Source: a virus. Taken from it: DNA of 40,226 bases. The notes under the pieces are model-generated. The model did not search any database, was not told the DNA's origin, and saw nothing but the letters and a program-made list of their open reading frames with translations. Numbering within the stretch: position 1 is the stretch's first letter; each line of letters begins with the position of its first letter. The stretch is from positions 1 through 40,226 of IMG/VR virus record IMGVR_UViG_3300043773_001779; one strand, 5' to 3'. Positions 33,349 to 39,600 of the stretch are shown one piece after another. The translations under genes and the position numbers were made by a program.

Positions 33349-33957
33349 ATGGCCAACCTAACCCGTGAGCAGGAACTTGACCTCGTTGCCCGGACAAAAC
33401 TGGGTGATCGACGTGCGACTACCGAACTCATCCGTAAGTATGAGCCACTCATTCATAAGTATGCCCGGAAGTACGGCTGGATGGCTCCTTCTCACAGCTA
33501 CGAGGATCTCGTCCAGGAAGGGCGCCTCGCCGTCTATCGCGCCGCCCTCGCCTTTGAGCCCGAGCGTGGCTTCCGCTTCCTGACCCTCGCGTTCGCCTAC
33601 GTTCGTGGTGGAGTGCAGGGCCTGGCTCGTCGTGAGTATCGTCACCCTCGCTACACTACTTCAGTGGAGCAGAACGATCTCGCTAAGCGCCTTGAGGATA
33701 CCAATCAAATCCAAGAGTTGAAGATGGATACTCCCACTGAGAAGGTTCTCAATATGATGAACACCATCTGTGGTGGTCTCGAGACGAAACGCGCTCAGAT
33801 TCTGTGTGACAAGTTCGGCCTTTTCGGTCGCAAGGAGCTCCGTAATGTGGAGATCGCCGAGAAGTACGGTCTGACCAAACAAGCTGTGCAGTCCTATATC
33901 GTGAAATTCCGCAATCGGGCTCGTAAGCTGTATCCTGAACTGGAGGCCTACGTCTGA
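33349..33957 (+). CDS. Phage RNA polymerase sigma factor (sigma-70 family)
   Basis: This is a 202-residue protein from ATG 33349; an in-frame ATG at 33310 lies upstream of the -10 box's expected transcription start. Region 2 covers about residues 20-95: LIRKYEPLIHKYARKYGW, then YEDLVQEGRLAVYRAALAF and FLTLAFAYVRGGVQGLARR. Region 4, a helix-turn-helix, covers about 145-197 (VEIAEKYGLTKQAVQSYIVKF). It is small like T4 gp55, the late sigma, but keeps a recognisable region 4. It should redirect host RNA polymerase to phage promoters; GGGTAAAA is the candidate target. A TATAAT box lies 28 nt before the ATG. Confidence 0.88.
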   Translation: MANLTREQELDLVARTKLGDRRATTELIRKYEPLIHKYARKYGWMAPSHSYEDLVQEGRLAVYRAALAFEPERGFRFLTLAFAYVRGGVQGLARREYRHPRYTTSVEQNDLAKRLEDTNQIQELKMDTPTEKVLNMMNTICGGLETKRAQILCDKFGLFGRKELRNVEIAEKYGLTKQAVQSYIVKFRNRARKLYPELEAYV

Positions 33958-34157
33958 TGAAAGTCAACAAGCGTGCACTGCTTGAGCGATGCATCGAGGA
34001 TGGGCTACGTGACGGTTGGCGACGAGCCCACAAACACGTCGAGCAACCGACCGAAGCGGGCATGAGGGAACGCATGTGGGACGCCATCTGGCTGCACATC
34101 GATGAATACTTTGAGTTCGAAACTACCAATGACACTAACTGTAACCAAAATCTTTGA
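33957..34157 (+). CDS. Small basic unknown protein
   Basis: This is a 66-residue protein starting on the sigma gene's stop (TGATG). It is helical and charged: NKRALLERCIEDGLRDGWRRA, HKHVEQPTEAGM, then MWDAIWLHIDEYFEFET. Similar short proteins with this GW-RAHKH layout are found in cyanophages, without a known role. Its end overlaps the thioredoxin-like gene by 29 bases. Coupled expression with the sigma factor is likely. Confidence 0.6.
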   Translation: MKVNKRALLERCIEDGLRDGWRRAHKHVEQPTEAGMRERMWDAIWLHIDEYFEFETTNDTNCNQNL

Positions 34158-34488
34158 CTACGACTGCCCAGTGTGCAGTTTCATGGGCGCTTTTGACGGT
34201 AAGGTCATCTTTGACCTGGAGCCGTCGACGAACATGAAAGCGCTGCCTCTTGAGAAAATCCTCGATAGAAATAACGAGGATCCCTTTGAGTGCCTGATTG
34301 CTCAGTATACCGAACGGTACGCCTGTAACGACGATTACACCATCGACCTCCCGGTGTATATCTTGACGCAGGGTAAAAAATATGTTGGACATGTTGGCGG
34401 TGAACACTCCCAACAATCGCTGAAAACCCAACTTCAAGAGCTTGTCAGAAATGCGACGGATTCGGAGGGTGAGCGTAGCTCCAACTAA
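34129..34488 (+). CDS. Thioredoxin-like protein with CPVC motif
   Basis: This is a 119-residue protein; ATG 34129 is chosen because the beta strand TVTKIFDYDCPVC follows directly. The redox pair C13-P-V-C16 sits where thioredoxin has WCGPC. The cis-Pro equivalent is P75 in TIDLPVYILT, followed by GKKYVGHVGG and a final helix (LKTQLQELVRN). The middle region differs from classic thioredoxin and includes Cys at about 55 and 66. It may reduce ribonucleotide reductase, as T4 NrdC does, or another target. The CxxC motif and cis-Pro are seen; the partner is unknown. Confidence 0.7.
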   Translation: MTLTVTKIFDYDCPVCSFMGAFDGKVIFDLEPSTNMKALPLEKILDRNNEDPFECLIAQYTERYACNDDYTIDLPVYILTQGKKYVGHVGGEHSQQSLKTQLQELVRNATDSEGERSSN

Positions 34489-34645
34489 GGGGGGTCTCTT
34501 CGAGAACGCCTTCGTTTTTGATGAGACTGAGAGCGAGATGGAAGTCCTTCTCGCCGACGATGAGCACTTTGAGGTGCTCACTTTTGACAAGGATTCTCTT
34601 GTCAGCACGTGCGGGAAATATCAGATTCCGCACATTGAACTTTGA
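34451..34645 (+). CDS. Small acidic unknown protein
   Basis: This is a 64-residue protein overlapping the end of the thioredoxin-like gene by 38 bases. The start is uncertain: ATG 34451 is used here, TTG 34442 or GTG 34469 are possible, and GGAGG directly abuts the GTG. The body is an acidic beta domain (FENAFVFDETESEMEVLLAD, FEVLTFDKDSLV). Function unknown. It sits between the redox protein and speD in the same tightly packed unit. Confidence 0.5.
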   Translation: MRRIRRVSVAPTKGGLFENAFVFDETESEMEVLLADDEHFEVLTFDKDSLVSTCGKYQIPHIEL

Positions 34646-34666
34646 TCTTTTGGGAGCTTTTGTGAA

Positions 34667-35017
34667 TTGGAAAGACGAGGTGAGAGTCTGGGGCGACACG
34701 CCTTAGCCCATATCAGCGGTGCAAACTTCGCTGATTTGAATGATGAGCAGAAACTGCTCTCAGCGTTTAAACGCACCGTACTAAACTTTCATCTCGAGGC
34801 GCTGTACGAGCCTCAAATTCATAAATTCAACCCCCAAGGCATCACAGGCATAGTTTTGCTAGCTGAGTCCCACATCAGCATTCACACGTGGCCCGAGCGT
34901 GGTGAGGCTGCCGTTGATGTGTTTACGTGTGGCACTCACGACTCACGGCAAATTGTTGAGTTTTTCTGCTCTGCAATCACGCAATCCCATGTCTCAGTTA
35001 TGGTGGTGGAGCGATGA
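34667..35017 (+). CDS. speD: S-adenosylmethionine decarboxylase proenzyme
   Basis: This is a 116-residue prokaryote-type SpeD. Self-cleavage should occur between E67 and S68 (LLAESHISIHTWPE), making the pyruvoyl group. H73 and C88 lie 5 and 20 residues beyond S68, the same spacing as S63/H68/C83 of the Thermotoga enzyme. The N-terminus LGRHALAHISG matches the family start. Translation must begin at TTG 34667, since a stop lies at 34643 and no ATG or GTG comes before the LGRH motif; GGGAG ten bases upstream supports it. The enzyme makes decarboxylated AdoMet for polyamines and is a known cyanophage auxiliary gene. Confidence 0.93.
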   Translation: MERRGESLGRHALAHISGANFADLNDEQKLLSAFKRTVLNFHLEALYEPQIHKFNPQGITGIVLLAESHISIHTWPERGEAAVDVFTCGTHDSRQIVEFFCSAITQSHVSVMVVER

Positions 35018-35151
35018 CCAGCAGAAAGAAACTCGTCAAACGAGCACTCAAGCACCCATCACTCTACAGCCCTGCCGAACTCGAATTCTTCAAGTTCTGG
35101 CTTCAGAAGAAAAAAGCCGCAAAGAAAGCGAAAAAGAAAGCCCAGGATTGA
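35014..35151 (+). CDS. Lys-rich 45-residue unknown protein
   Basis: This short gene starts with ATGA overlapping the speD stop. The protein is strongly basic. It begins RKKLVKRALKHPSLYSPAEL, followed by an EFFKFWLQKKKAAKKAKKKA helix. I recall small Lys-rich proteins with the KRALKHP-LY-PAEL pattern in T4-like cyanophages, which supports a real gene, but no function is known. Nucleic-acid binding is possible from charge alone. Its TGA is followed directly by the GGTGTACT box that precedes hli. Confidence 0.65.
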   Translation: MTSRKKLVKRALKHPSLYSPAELEFFKFWLQKKKAAKKAKKKAQD

Positions 35152-35191
35152 GGTGTACTTAGGTTAACAGTTGTTACACTATTGGTGTACT
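35151..35191 (+). promoter_or_regulatory. GGTGTA-N17-TACACT promoter with second box, before hli
   Basis: AGGTGTACT directly follows the TGA at 35149-35151, and TACACT is at 35175-35180. A second GGTGTACT at 35184-35191 has no matching -10 and may be a duplicated regulatory site. Confidence 0.55.
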
Positions 35192-35204
35192 ACGCAGCTC
35201 ACTT

Positions 35205-35423
35205 GTGACTGTTACCTCCAATGATCGCGGCCAACAGAACATGTGGGCACGTGAACCTCAAATGTATCTTGATCCCTCCGCTGAACAACAAATGAAAGAC
35301 GGCATCTACGAGACTCACAACGAGCGTGCTGAGCGACTGAACGGTCGCGTGTGCATGGTTGGGTTTACGGCTGGCATTATCAGCTATGTTTTAACCGGCA
35401 CTCTCGGATTTGGTCTCTTCTGA
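35205..35423 (+). CDS. hli: High-light-inducible protein (Hli)
   Basis: This is a 72-residue protein, single-span and related to chlorophyll-binding light-harvesting proteins. The chlorophyll-binding helix begins with ERLNGRVCMVGF at residues 43-54, followed by TAGIISYVLTGTLGFGLF. The usual A in NGRxAM is replaced by C here. The N-terminal 40 residues are acidic and probably stromal. In cyanophages Hli protects photosystems during infection. The GTG at 35205 lies about 18 nt after the predicted transcription start; ATG 35241 (residue 13) is the alternative, and neither has a clear ribosome binding site. Confidence 0.92.
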   Translation: MTVTSNDRGQQNMWAREPQMYLDPSAEQQMKDGIYETHNERAERLNGRVCMVGFTAGIISYVLTGTLGFGLF

Positions 35424-36046
35424 TGCTCTGTCTCACCGACGCAAACCCCGACACAATCTGCCAGCTGTTGACCGACACTCACGACTGGCAAACCCTCAGC
35501 GACGAACTCATCGCTGTGGCCAAGGGGAGAGTGAAGGTGAAGGCAATGGAAGAGCATCACATCGAGCCAGCGAGGGAGGAGATCATCTTTCTCTTCCCTC
35601 TTGAACACCTCGCGATTCACATCTGTGAAGCGAAGCTATTCCCGAGCGACTCCTCTCACGCCAAAGTCGGGGCATTCGTAAAACCATTCCCCGGATCTTA
35701 TCGCAGGATTGTCGCCCTCCCAGACGAGGCACACGATCTCGTCCTATCCTTCGGTCAGACCCGTCCCTCAAAGACAGTCGAGGAGATGACCCGAATCGCC
35801 AACCTCCCTCAAGCAAAGCTCGCCCAACAGGAAACTGGGAAGCGAACAGGAGCGGAGAATGGAAAAAAGTCTGCACCAAAAGTGTCGGCGAAACTCAAAG
35901 GGAGAGAAATTACCTGGAGCGAGAAAATCTCCTCGGAAATCTTGGCCCGTGGGGTGTACATCTGCGAGAAGTGTGGCAAACAAATGAAAGACATTCCGGG
36001 TAACATCCTCCAACATCAACGCAGTCCCCGATGTATACCACAATGA
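35423..36046 (+). CDS. HNH homing-type endonuclease with C-terminal zinc finger
   Basis: This is a 207-residue protein from ATG 35423, which overlaps the hli stop. The frame upstream of that point lies within hli. The HNH core is seen at HH45-46 (MEEHHIEPA) and PLEHLAIHICEAKL (H62, H66), as in phage HNH nucleases with HHI-P and EH--aH. A basic linker follows (GKRTGAENGKKSAPKVSAKLKG). The C-terminus forms a C181-C184-H198-C204 finger (YICEKCGKQM, then NILQHQ--PRC), typical DNA-recognition baggage of homing enzymes. It is free-standing between hli and tiny ORFs, so it may be a mobile insertion. Its catalytic Asn is not obvious. Confidence 0.72.
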   Translation: MLCLTDANPDTICQLLTDTHDWQTLSDELIAVAKGRVKVKAMEEHHIEPAREEIIFLFPLEHLAIHICEAKLFPSDSSHAKVGAFVKPFPGSYRRIVALPDEAHDLVLSFGQTRPSKTVEEMTRIANLPQAKLAQQETGKRTGAENGKKSAPKVSAKLKGREITWSEKISSEILARGVYICEKCGKQMKDIPGNILQHQRSPRCIPQ

Positions 36047-36129
36047 CACCTTTGATTTTTACTGTCACCTCGGTCGCCTTCTTTGTGCTTCTGGCATACT
36101 CGATCAATCAACTGTCCGAGACTTACTGA
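36043..36129 (+). CDS. 28-residue single-span membrane peptide
   Basis: A very short frame starts with ATGA overlapping the HNH stop and ends one base before the next ATG. It encodes one hydrophobic segment (LIFTVTSVAFFVLLAYSI) followed by NQLSETY. Size and topology recall the tiny subunits of cyanobacterial photosystems and cytochrome b6f, or small phage membrane peptides. I see no specific match to any of these. Placement and overlap support translation. Confidence 0.5.
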   Translation: MTPLIFTVTSVAFFVLLAYSINQLSETY

Positions 36130-36130
36130 A

Positions 36131-36442
36131 ATGGACCAAGCCAATCCGACCGAAATCTGGTGGCCCCGCCCCTCCGCTCTTGACGACATGACCGTGTCGT
36201 TCACTGATCAGGAAGACGGCTCCTCCATCATCCATCTCGACGCCCCCGATGGTACCGAGTGTGCGGATTGGCTAGACTATTTCAACGAGACTGAGGAACG
36301 CAAGGCGGCTTTCGAGCGAGCCTTCATCCAGTCTCTCCTTGATCAAATCACAATGCTTGAAAATGGCAAAACCCAAGGGATCCCTGACGAACAAAGCGGA
36401 AATCACCCCAGTGGTGAAGAAGACGTCACAGGGACGGTCTAA
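36131..36442 (+). CDS. Unknown acidic protein
   Basis: This is a 103-residue protein from ATG 36131, one base after the preceding stop; the upstream in-frame ATG at 36083 is inside the membrane peptide gene. It is acidic throughout: EIWWPRPSALDDMTVSF, a beta strand (SSIIHLDAPDG), a helix (WLDYFNETEERKAAFERAF) and an acidic tail (GIPDEQSGNHPSGEEDV). Function unknown. Its last 80 bases overlap the small basic gene below in another frame. Confidence 0.6.
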   Translation: MDQANPTEIWWPRPSALDDMTVSFTDQEDGSSIIHLDAPDGTECADWLDYFNETEERKAAFERAFIQSLLDQITMLENGKTQGIPDEQSGNHPSGEEDVTGTV

Positions 36443-36509
36443 GAACACCAACCTTGCAGCCACCTCCCGCAATGCGCGCAAAAAGCGTTACAGGGGACAG
36501 GGGCTCTGA
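36363..36509 (+). CDS. 48-residue basic protein overlapping its neighbour
   Basis: A short frame starts at ATG 36363 inside the 3' part of the acidic 103-residue gene and runs 67 bases beyond it. The protein is very basic (AKPKGSLTNKAEI, VVKKTSQGRSKNTN, SRNARKKRYRGQGL). Its TGA directly abuts a GGGTAAAA motif at 36510, the same stop/promoter arrangement seen after known genes, which supports this reading frame. Nucleic-acid binding is possible from charge; function unknown. Confidence 0.5.
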   Translation: MAKPKGSLTNKAEITPVVKKTSQGRSKNTNLAATSRNARKKRYRGQGL

Positions 36510-36517
36510 GGGTAAAA
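36510..36517 (+). promoter_or_regulatory. GGGTAAAA motif (candidate late promoter)
   Basis: It directly follows the TGA of the 48-residue basic gene and lies 30 nt before the first exported-protein gene. Confidence 0.55.
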
Positions 36518-36539
36518 TCGACTATCAACTTGGTTACTT

Positions 36540-36953
36540 ATGAAGCGCTTAGCACTTCTGGCAACCACTGTCCTGTTCGCAGGCGCAAGCAACGCGGCTG
36601 AGATTCGTAACTCGATCACACATAGCATTCAACTCAAAGTCGCCCCCCAGGTGGTTGTAAGCACTCCCACCGCAGACAGCTACAGCGTGAGCGGAAGCAA
36701 CGTTGATGTCACAACACTGGGGAAGATCGGAACCGCCGGTTCCTATGCCATTGACACGAATGGCGCCGCTTTCAGTTTCACTGAGACTGAACTGACGGCT
36801 GGAACCACTACCACCACCCAGTCTGGTGGAACCGCCGGAAACTTGGCAGGAACCATCAACACGACCGCTGGTGGCTCTCTGACAGTCACCGCTGGTGGGT
36901 CCGGTTCGGAGGCCATCGGTCAAACCGCTATTGAGTTGAGCGTCTTCCAGTGA
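36540..36953 (+). CDS. Exported protein with Sec signal peptide (copy 1)
   Basis: This is a 137-residue protein. The signal peptide MKRLALLATTVLFAGASNA is expected to be cut before AEI. The mature part is Thr/Ser/Gly-rich, with SITHSIQLKVAPQ, then DSYSVSGSNVDV and AAFSFTETELTAGT. The YSVSG-NV-V and F-FTET motifs recur in the next gene, showing a tandem duplication. I recall similar proteins in cyanophages and cyanobacteria, without known function. A periplasmic or surface role during infection is the natural inference. The start follows a GGGTAAAA motif by 30 nt. Confidence 0.7.
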   Translation: MKRLALLATTVLFAGASNAAEIRNSITHSIQLKVAPQVVVSTPTADSYSVSGSNVDVTTLGKIGTAGSYAIDTNGAAFSFTETELTAGTTTTTQSGGTAGNLAGTINTTAGGSLTVTAGGSGSEAIGQTAIELSVFQ

Positions 36954-37309
36954 AAAATCTCCTAGTGGCTCTTATGCTGCTAGGTCTCCCTGTGGGGGTG
37001 GCGGCTCAGACTGTCACCCCCAATTTTACTAGGGGCACTGTAGATAGCACAACCACAACAAAAACTACCGTCACCGAGAGTATCTACCAGATTGACTACT
37101 CAACTGGATACTCTTACAGCGTGACCGGAACTAACATCAACATTCCCGGCAAACCTCAAGAAGGAGCAGCGTACAGCATTCAGACCCAGGGAGCTCCGTT
37201 TCAATTTAGTGAAACTATCATGCGACCTGGGGTCGCGAAAGAAACATGGGTCGATCGAACTACCGTTCAGGAATCCTTTACGCAATCGCTCTCTGTCTTC
37301 ACCCAGTGA
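36950..37309 (+). CDS. Exported protein with Sec signal peptide (copy 2)
   Basis: This is a 119-residue paralogue of the gene before it, read from GTG 36950 (GTGA overlap). The signal peptide MKNLLVALMLLGLPVGVAA is expected to be cut before QTV. The mature domain shares YSYSVTGTNINIPG, then AAYSIQTQGAPFQFSETIM and the final SLSVFTQ with copy 1 (IELSVFQ). Function unknown. Tandem exported paralogues with matched overlaps suggest they act together. Its end overlaps the third exported gene by 64 bases. Confidence 0.7.
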   Translation: MKNLLVALMLLGLPVGVAAQTVTPNFTRGTVDSTTTTKTTVTESIYQIDYSTGYSYSVTGTNINIPGKPQEGAAYSIQTQGAPFQFSETIMRPGVAKETWVDRTTVQESFTQSLSVFTQ

Positions 37310-37821
37310 GTGTTCTGGCTCAGGAGAAGCCTGTTACCAACATCGCTGCACCTCAAGCGTCGTCCAGCGGAAGTGTCGTTAACCAGGGCGTTCAAGTGTT
37401 GAATGGTCCCTACATGCAGCAGATTTATGGTGGAGGGGTGGCCTGTCAGACATCCTCTTTGGCAATGACTCCGTTCATCAGCAGCATGGCCAATTATCCG
37501 TGGGACCCCACTCAGTACGGGGCTCACACACTCAGTCCGGGGATGGCGATGACAATGAATTTCCCGTTAGACGGGGGCGCCGTGGAGTTGTGTAAGGAGC
37601 GGGCGAGAGTAGAAATTGACCGCTACAGAGCCGAAGCCGCGAAGGCCAAGCTCGATTTTGAATTGGTTCGTTTGTTGAAGTGTGGGGAGGCGATTAAGTC
37701 GGGAGTGTCATTTCATCCCAAGTCGCCCTACGCGGCAGTCTGCGCCGACATAGTCGTCAGCCCAAGGCAATCCGTGCCGACAGTCGTCGCGCCATCTTCT
37801 TCGGTGGTGCGAAGTAATTAA
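37246..37821 (+). CDS. Third exported protein, unrelated to the first two
   Basis: This is a 191-residue protein. ATG 37246 is kept despite the 64-base overlap because it supplies a signal peptide (SGILYAIALCLHPVSVLA, cut before QEK); a later start would remove it. The mature part has NQGVQVLNGPYMQQIYGGG, a CQT segment, a central hydrophobic stretch (LSPGMAMTMNFPLDGGA) and a charged helix (CKERARVEIDRYRAEAAKAKL). Four Cys could form disulphides in the periplasm. Function unknown. Its 3' end overlaps the convergent proline-rich gene by 65 bases. Confidence 0.65.
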   Translation: MGRSNYRSGILYAIALCLHPVSVLAQEKPVTNIAAPQASSSGSVVNQGVQVLNGPYMQQIYGGGVACQTSSLAMTPFISSMANYPWDPTQYGAHTLSPGMAMTMNFPLDGGAVELCKERARVEIDRYRAEAAKAKLDFELVRLLKCGEAIKSGVSFHPKSPYAAVCADIVVSPRQSVPTVVAPSSSVVRSN

Positions 37822-38566
37822 ATCGTTTGGCGCCCTCTCTGCTGAACATGTCACGGATGGGTTCGTCGATGACAATCTTATGATCGGCCTCGTAGAGTTC
37901 GTCCGATTCCACTGTGTCGCGGAGAAATTGCTCAGGGTTGGTTATGCGAGTCGCGAGAGTTCGAACTCCCTCGCTGGAATACTCAAGCACGGTTATTTCA
38001 CCACTTTCACAGATCATGTGAATCACAGGCTTAACGGCACGAAGTTTGATTTTGAATTTCTCTCTCACCGCCTTCGTCGCAGCCTCACCCACGACCCTAC
38101 GCGCTTGGTTGAATACCAGCGCAGTTGCCAGCGTCACGGATGTTCCAACGATCGCCGTGACTGAAGCCTGAGCGACCTCCTGCACGCCTGGGATTTTGAT
38201 GTCATGACCGACGACTGAAATGACGGTCCCCGTTGTGGGTTGTTCGACGGGAATTACAGGGACAGGCGGAGGAGGCGGAGGTACTGCAGGAATTGGAGGT
38301 GGGGACGGAGGAAGATTTCGGTTCGCGTCCGGTTTCTCTTTTGCCGGTTCTGCAGGTCTTTGCGGCGTTGGAGTCCCAATGGAAGGAGGCACGAAAATGG
38401 TGGGATACTCCAAAGTCGGCCGGGGGATGTCCACCACCGGCCGCGGGATGATGAGTTGAGGGAGATCCGGCCGTTCGGTAATGGGGGGCGGCAATCGGTC
38501 CACAACTGACGGCTCAACCCTTGGGATGCGGGCGCCACCAATATCTATTTTGGTGATCTTTTCCAT
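37757..38566 (-). CDS. Proline-rich virion/membrane protein
   Basis: This is a 269-residue protein. Residues 1-115 are extended and Pro-rich (PRPVVDIPRPTLEYPTIFVPP, a PPPPPPVP run near 96-104), beginning with KIDIGGARIPRV. A hydrophobic helix follows at about 131-153 (VAQASVTAIVGTSVTLATAL), then a basic stretch (QARRVVGEAATKAVREKFKIKL). The last 100 residues form an alpha/beta domain (MICESGEITVLEYSSEG). Virion proteins of cyanomyoviruses share the VDIGVARIPEV-like start, the Pro-rich part and one hydrophobic segment, so a structural role is likely. It is one of three minus-strand genes and shares its 5' region with the divergent gene at 38617. Confidence 0.68.
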   Translation of the reverse strand: MEKITKIDIGGARIPRVEPSVVDRLPPPITERPDLPQLIIPRPVVDIPRPTLEYPTIFVPPSIGTPTPQRPAEPAKEKPDANRNLPPSPPPIPAVPPPPPPVPVIPVEQPTTGTVISVVGHDIKIPGVQEVAQASVTAIVGTSVTLATALVFNQARRVVGEAATKAVREKFKIKLRAVKPVIHMICESGEITVLEYSSEGVRTLATRITNPEQFLRDTVESDELYEADHKIVIDEPIRDMFSREGAKRFNYFAPPKKMARRLSARIALG

Positions 38567-38573
38567 ATCTCAC

Positions 38574-38591
38574 TTTTACCCGTGGGTAAAA
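38574..38591. promoter_or_regulatory. Divergent GGGTAAAA pair in an 18-bp inverted repeat
   Basis: TTTTACCC-GT-GGGTAAAA. The plus copy is 33 nt before ATG 38617. The minus copy is only 15 nt before the minus-strand ATG at 38566, which would give a leaderless or nearly leaderless mRNA if it is used. Confidence 0.5.
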
Positions 38592-38616
38592 ACCAATCAC
38601 GGAACACGCTACTCTC

Positions 38617-39408
38617 ATGTCCAACTTGGGCGGCTTCTCTGAAGAAGCTCTTCAACTTTTTCAACTCGCTGCTTCTGAGCAAGGGTACGAATTTAGTGAG
38701 AAAGAAGAGAATTATGACTTTTCCCGCTGTGTAAGGCCAGATGGGAGCGCATATGGAACGGGGGGAACTTGCCGGAAAGGCTCTCAGCAAGAAAAATCCC
38801 CGTCGGAAAAATTGAAGGAAGCGTCGGCTAATAACCCGGCTGTGGCGCGTCGCGAAAAAGACAAAAAACTTGCTGCAGAAAAGACCCGAGCAATGTACGA
38901 GCGCTCAGCTCAGCGTAGGGCAGAAGACGATCGACAAAAGAATATCTCTGACGCGAAAGCCCGCGTTAAAGAAATCCAGGAAGAAATTAAGAATCGCGGC
39001 CCTCACTCAAAAGAGGAAAAGGCTGACTTGGCCCGACAACTGAAAATGGCCCAAAATAGCCTGAATCGTTTCGAGACGGGAAAGGCGATGACCCGCGAAC
39101 AATTTCAGACTGGTCTGAAGAAAATGTCTGCCAAGCAAGAGGAAGCCGCCAAAGCAAAAAGTCCGGCCGTCGTGAAAGAAAAACTGACTAAGCAAGAAGA
39201 GGCCATGGATCGCCTGGCAAAAGAAATCCGGGGTCAAGACGGACCTGCCAGGTACCAGCAGATCGAGAATTACAAGGCTCTCCATAAGGAAATTCTGGAG
39301 TCCCGCAAACGTCTTAATTACGGCCCCGGCAACCGTCCAGACCTGGGCGGAAAATACAAAGACCCCAACGACATTAACAAACAGTACGACGACCTTAAAA
39401 TCGACTAA
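38617..39408 (+). CDS. Coiled-coil protein with CxRPDGS motif
   Basis: This is a 263-residue protein. The first 35 residues are a folded helical stretch. The motif FSRCVRPDGSAYGTGGTCRKG at about 35-55 has two Cys and is recurrent in cyanophage structural and hypothetical proteins. The rest is highly charged and helical with strong coiled-coil character (DAKARVKEIQEEIKNRG, KLTKQEEAMDRLAKEIRG), ending in a Gly/Pro/Asp tail (NYGPGNRPDLGGKYKDP). A virion or scaffold-like role is possible; this is inference. It follows a GGGTAAAA motif by 33 nt. Confidence 0.68.
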   Translation: MSNLGGFSEEALQLFQLAASEQGYEFSEKEENYDFSRCVRPDGSAYGTGGTCRKGSQQEKSPSEKLKEASANNPAVARREKDKKLAAEKTRAMYERSAQRRAEDDRQKNISDAKARVKEIQEEIKNRGPHSKEEKADLARQLKMAQNSLNRFETGKAMTREQFQTGLKKMSAKQEEAAKAKSPAVVKEKLTKQEEAMDRLAKEIRGQDGPARYQQIENYKALHKEILESRKRLNYGPGNRPDLGGKYKDPNDINKQYDDLKID

Positions 39409-39411
39409 ACC

Positions 39412-39600
39412 ATGACATTTCTCACAGTTCTCGCCGCGTCGTTCCTCGGCCAACTCGGCGCCTTGTGGATCATCGGCACTTTAGCCTATAGGCAACAGGA
39501 AAAGAAAGCAGAGGCTATTCAGAAAGCTTTCGAGCAAACAGTGAAAGAGATGGAAGAAAGGGAAATTAGGATGCGCGAGTACGCACGCATGGAAAGCTAA
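39412..39600 (+). CDS. Small membrane-anchored coiled-coil protein
   Basis: This is a 62-residue protein three bases after the previous stop. The N-terminal hydrophobic helix (LTVLAASFLGQLGALWIIGTL) is followed by a charged helix (RQQEKKAEAIQKAFEQTVKE, MEEREIRMREYA). The likely topology is a membrane anchor with a cytoplasmic coiled coil. Function unknown. Co-transcription with the larger coiled-coil gene suggests a shared role. Its TAA directly abuts the GGTGTACT box of the next transcript. Confidence 0.65.
   Translation: MTFLTVLAASFLGQLGALWIIGTLAYRQQEKKAEAIQKAFEQTVKEMEEREIRMREYARMES

Noticed and set aside
34371-34378. GGGTAAAA inside the thioredoxin-like gene
   Set aside because: It lies in mid-coding sequence (codons for Gln-Gly-Lys-Lys), far from a suitable start, so it is probably a chance occurrence.
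35184-35191. Second GGTGTACT box as an independent promoter
   Set aside because: No -10-like hexamer lies 17-18 bases downstream; it is kept only as a possible duplicated site.
36043-36129. Naming the 28-residue peptide as a specific photosystem subunit
   Set aside because: The sequence does not match any small subunit I know well enough; only size and single-span topology agree.
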